Origin: Megalopta genalis
Lineage: Eukaryota > Arthropoda > Insecta > Hymenoptera > Halictidae
NCBI RefSeq assembly: GCF_051020955.1
Contig: NC_135018.1
Coordinates: 4,874,814 to 4,938,813 of the forward strand
Reading direction: 5' to 3'
DNA length: 64,000 nt
Part shown: one piece after another, positions 62,601-64,000 of the stretch
How positions within the stretch are numbered: the first letter of the stretch is position 1
Layout of the letters: every line of letters starts with the position of its first letter
Notes under the pieces: model-generated
Told to the model about the DNA's origin: nothing
The model's database searches: none
The model's input: only the letters and a program-made list of their open reading frames with translations
Program-made: the position numbers and the translations under genes

Positions 62601-64000
62601 ATGTCATATTAAATCATTTTACAGAAGCAGCAAAAGCAAAAGCTCCATCTGTAATATTTATTGATGAGATTGACTCTGTTGGTGCAAAACGAACAAATTC
62701 AGTTCTTCACCCATACGCAAATCAAACAATAAATCAGTTATTAGCAGAAATGGATGGGTAATGTAGACGTCTATATTTTCTCTTTTTATTCAAATTGAAA
62801 AGTGAGAAGTGAAAAACAGATCAAAGAAAAATAATCGTTATACTATATTACGATTTTCATTTATATATATATATATTCTAATTCTATCTATTAAATATAT
62901 GTTAGTTAATTTTGTTTCTCCTCTTACAGATTCCTGCAAAATGAAGGTGTTATAGTACTGGGCGCAACTAATAGACGAGATGATTTAGATAAAGCATTGT
63001 TACGACCTGGTCGTTTTGATGTTCAAGTTTTTGTAAATAAACCAAACTTTCTGGGTCGGAAAGAAATTTTAGATTTATATTTGTCAAGAGTATTAACACG
63101 AGATATTGATATAGAATATTTAGCAAGGTGTACTGCTGGATTTACTGGCGCGGATATAGAAAATATGGTAATTGCTCTTAAATATTTTCTATACATATTA
63201 TGTATTCTATATTATTATTATATTAATTTGATTCAATGTTAAAAGGTAAATCAAGGTGCATTGAAAGCAGCTATTGATGACGATAAATATATAAGCATGA
63301 AACATTTAGAATATGCTAGGGATAAAGTAATAATGGGTCCTGAAGGAAAACTGAAGGCAATTGATGACGAAGTCAAGCTTATTACAGCATACCACGAAGC
63401 GGGTCACGCACTAGTTTCATTTTACACTAAAGATTCTGTGCCAATACATAAAGTTACTATTATACCTCGTGGGCCTTCGTTAGGACATGTAAGCATTGCA
63501 AAACAGACAGTAATTTATTTTTTGGTGTCCCTACAAATAGTCTTTATTTTCTTCTAGACGTCATACATGAATGAAAAAGATGTATATCATGTAACAAAAT
63601 CACAATTACTAGCTAGAATGGATTCAATGATGGGTGGTCGTGCTGCAGAGGAATTAATTTTTGGACCTGATAAAGTGACAACTGGAGCAGCAAACGATTT
63701 TGAAGTATTTCTATGTTCCTATGTTTCTCTGTTTAATGCAACACTTCAATTTCCTTTGTGGATCAGACAAGATCATAATATATTCCCACTATTAACCAAA
63801 ACTATTAACCAAAACTAAGTCTAAAATAATTAACACATAAACATATTATTATTACGAAAAAATATATATTTTCAAACTATTCTACTTTGTAACAATGTAG
63901 CTGCACAGTTGTCCTTTTACTGATAAATGTTAAATGATACAATTTCTTTTGAAATTAGAAACTTTTTAAGTTAACTATAAAACAAAATCGATAATGCCCT
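59689..64000 (+). CDS. YME1L1: Mitochondrial ATP-dependent zinc metalloprotease YME1L (i-AAA), 3' end outside window
   Basis: The inner-membrane i-AAA protease degrades intermembrane-space proteins and processes OPA1. Ten coding exons are visible: 59689-59715, 60005-60133, 60814-61233, 61322-61547, 62072-62166, 62252-62495, 62625-62757, 62930-63167, 63246-63488 and 63558-63704, all in phase, giving 634 residues. The N-terminal region is poorly conserved and ends in a basic SFKTRRNVN stretch; a membrane span lies at about 249-268 (MLINIMSLIFIGSLAWYFG). The AAA module has Walker A GPPGTGKT (335-342), Walker B VIFIDEID (390-397) and LRPGRFD. The protease site is HEAGH (554-558), followed by PRGPSLGH and MMGGRAAEELIFG. 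The next donor is probably GAA|GTATTT at 63704, and the remaining exons (roughly 100 residues) lie to the right. The first coding exon is only 27 bp, so the start is the least certain part. Confidence 0.93.

Noticed and set aside
1..64000. tRNA, rRNA, known microRNA or CRISPR arrays
   Set aside because: I scanned by eye for conserved tRNA boxes, common insect microRNA seeds and regular spacer repeats and found none. A covariance-model search would be needed to be sure.

Overview
This is eukaryotic nuclear DNA from an insect. Genes have spliceosomal introns with GT/AG borders, many of 60-100 bp; intergenic DNA is AT-rich and broken by GC-rich, CpG-containing blocks; and there are several short DNA-transposon relics with TTAA or TA target duplications. 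The proteins read as insect orthologues of conserved animal genes. A hymenopteran (bee, ant or wasp) fits the base composition, compact genes and piggyBac-like miniature elements, but that is inference.

Positions 1-41,359 are gene-poor. The only protein gene I can support there is a two-exon gene for a small, cysteine-free secreted protein (7393-8538, +) with a TATA promoter and a poly(A) signal. The rest is AT-rich spacer, GC-rich blocks that may be regulatory, microsatellites and mobile-element relics: a hAT-like element (10029-10586), a piggyBac relic with a truncated transposase start (14710-15655), several fold-back repeats (14.5, 16.1 and 17.0 kb), a 243-bp piggyBac-like MITE (27065-27307), a hAT relic with the transposase C-terminus (39187-40135), and a 640-bp duplication (20.9 to 28.2 kb) whose landing site is itself duplicated.

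Positions 41,360-64,000 are gene-dense, and I rebuilt six genes exon by exon with consistent reading phase: MELK kinase (-, 13 exons, 609 aa); an SR-type nuclear cyclophilin of the PPIG/NKTR/Moca-cyp class (-, 8 coding exons, 557 aa); a MOSPD1/3-like ER membrane MSP-domain protein (+, 5 coding exons, 214 aa); the cap-binding translational repressor 4EHP/eIF4E2 (-, 5 exons, 215 aa); a membrane-anchored SRPBCC-like protein of unknown function (-, 2 exons, 221 aa); and the mitochondrial i-AAA protease YME1L (+, 10 coding exons, running off the right edge). They share no pathway and look like a chance cluster of housekeeping genes. Cyclophilin/MOSPD and SRPBCC/YME1L are divergent pairs; MOSPD/4EHP converge.

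The most unusual observations are a MELK intron that is almost entirely one Tc1/mariner-superfamily relic, the nested duplication at 28 kb, the unplaced secreted-protein gene, and a 369-bp inverted-repeat element with a 6-bp target duplication at 56.9 kb. I found no tRNA, rRNA, CRISPR array or multi-gene system.
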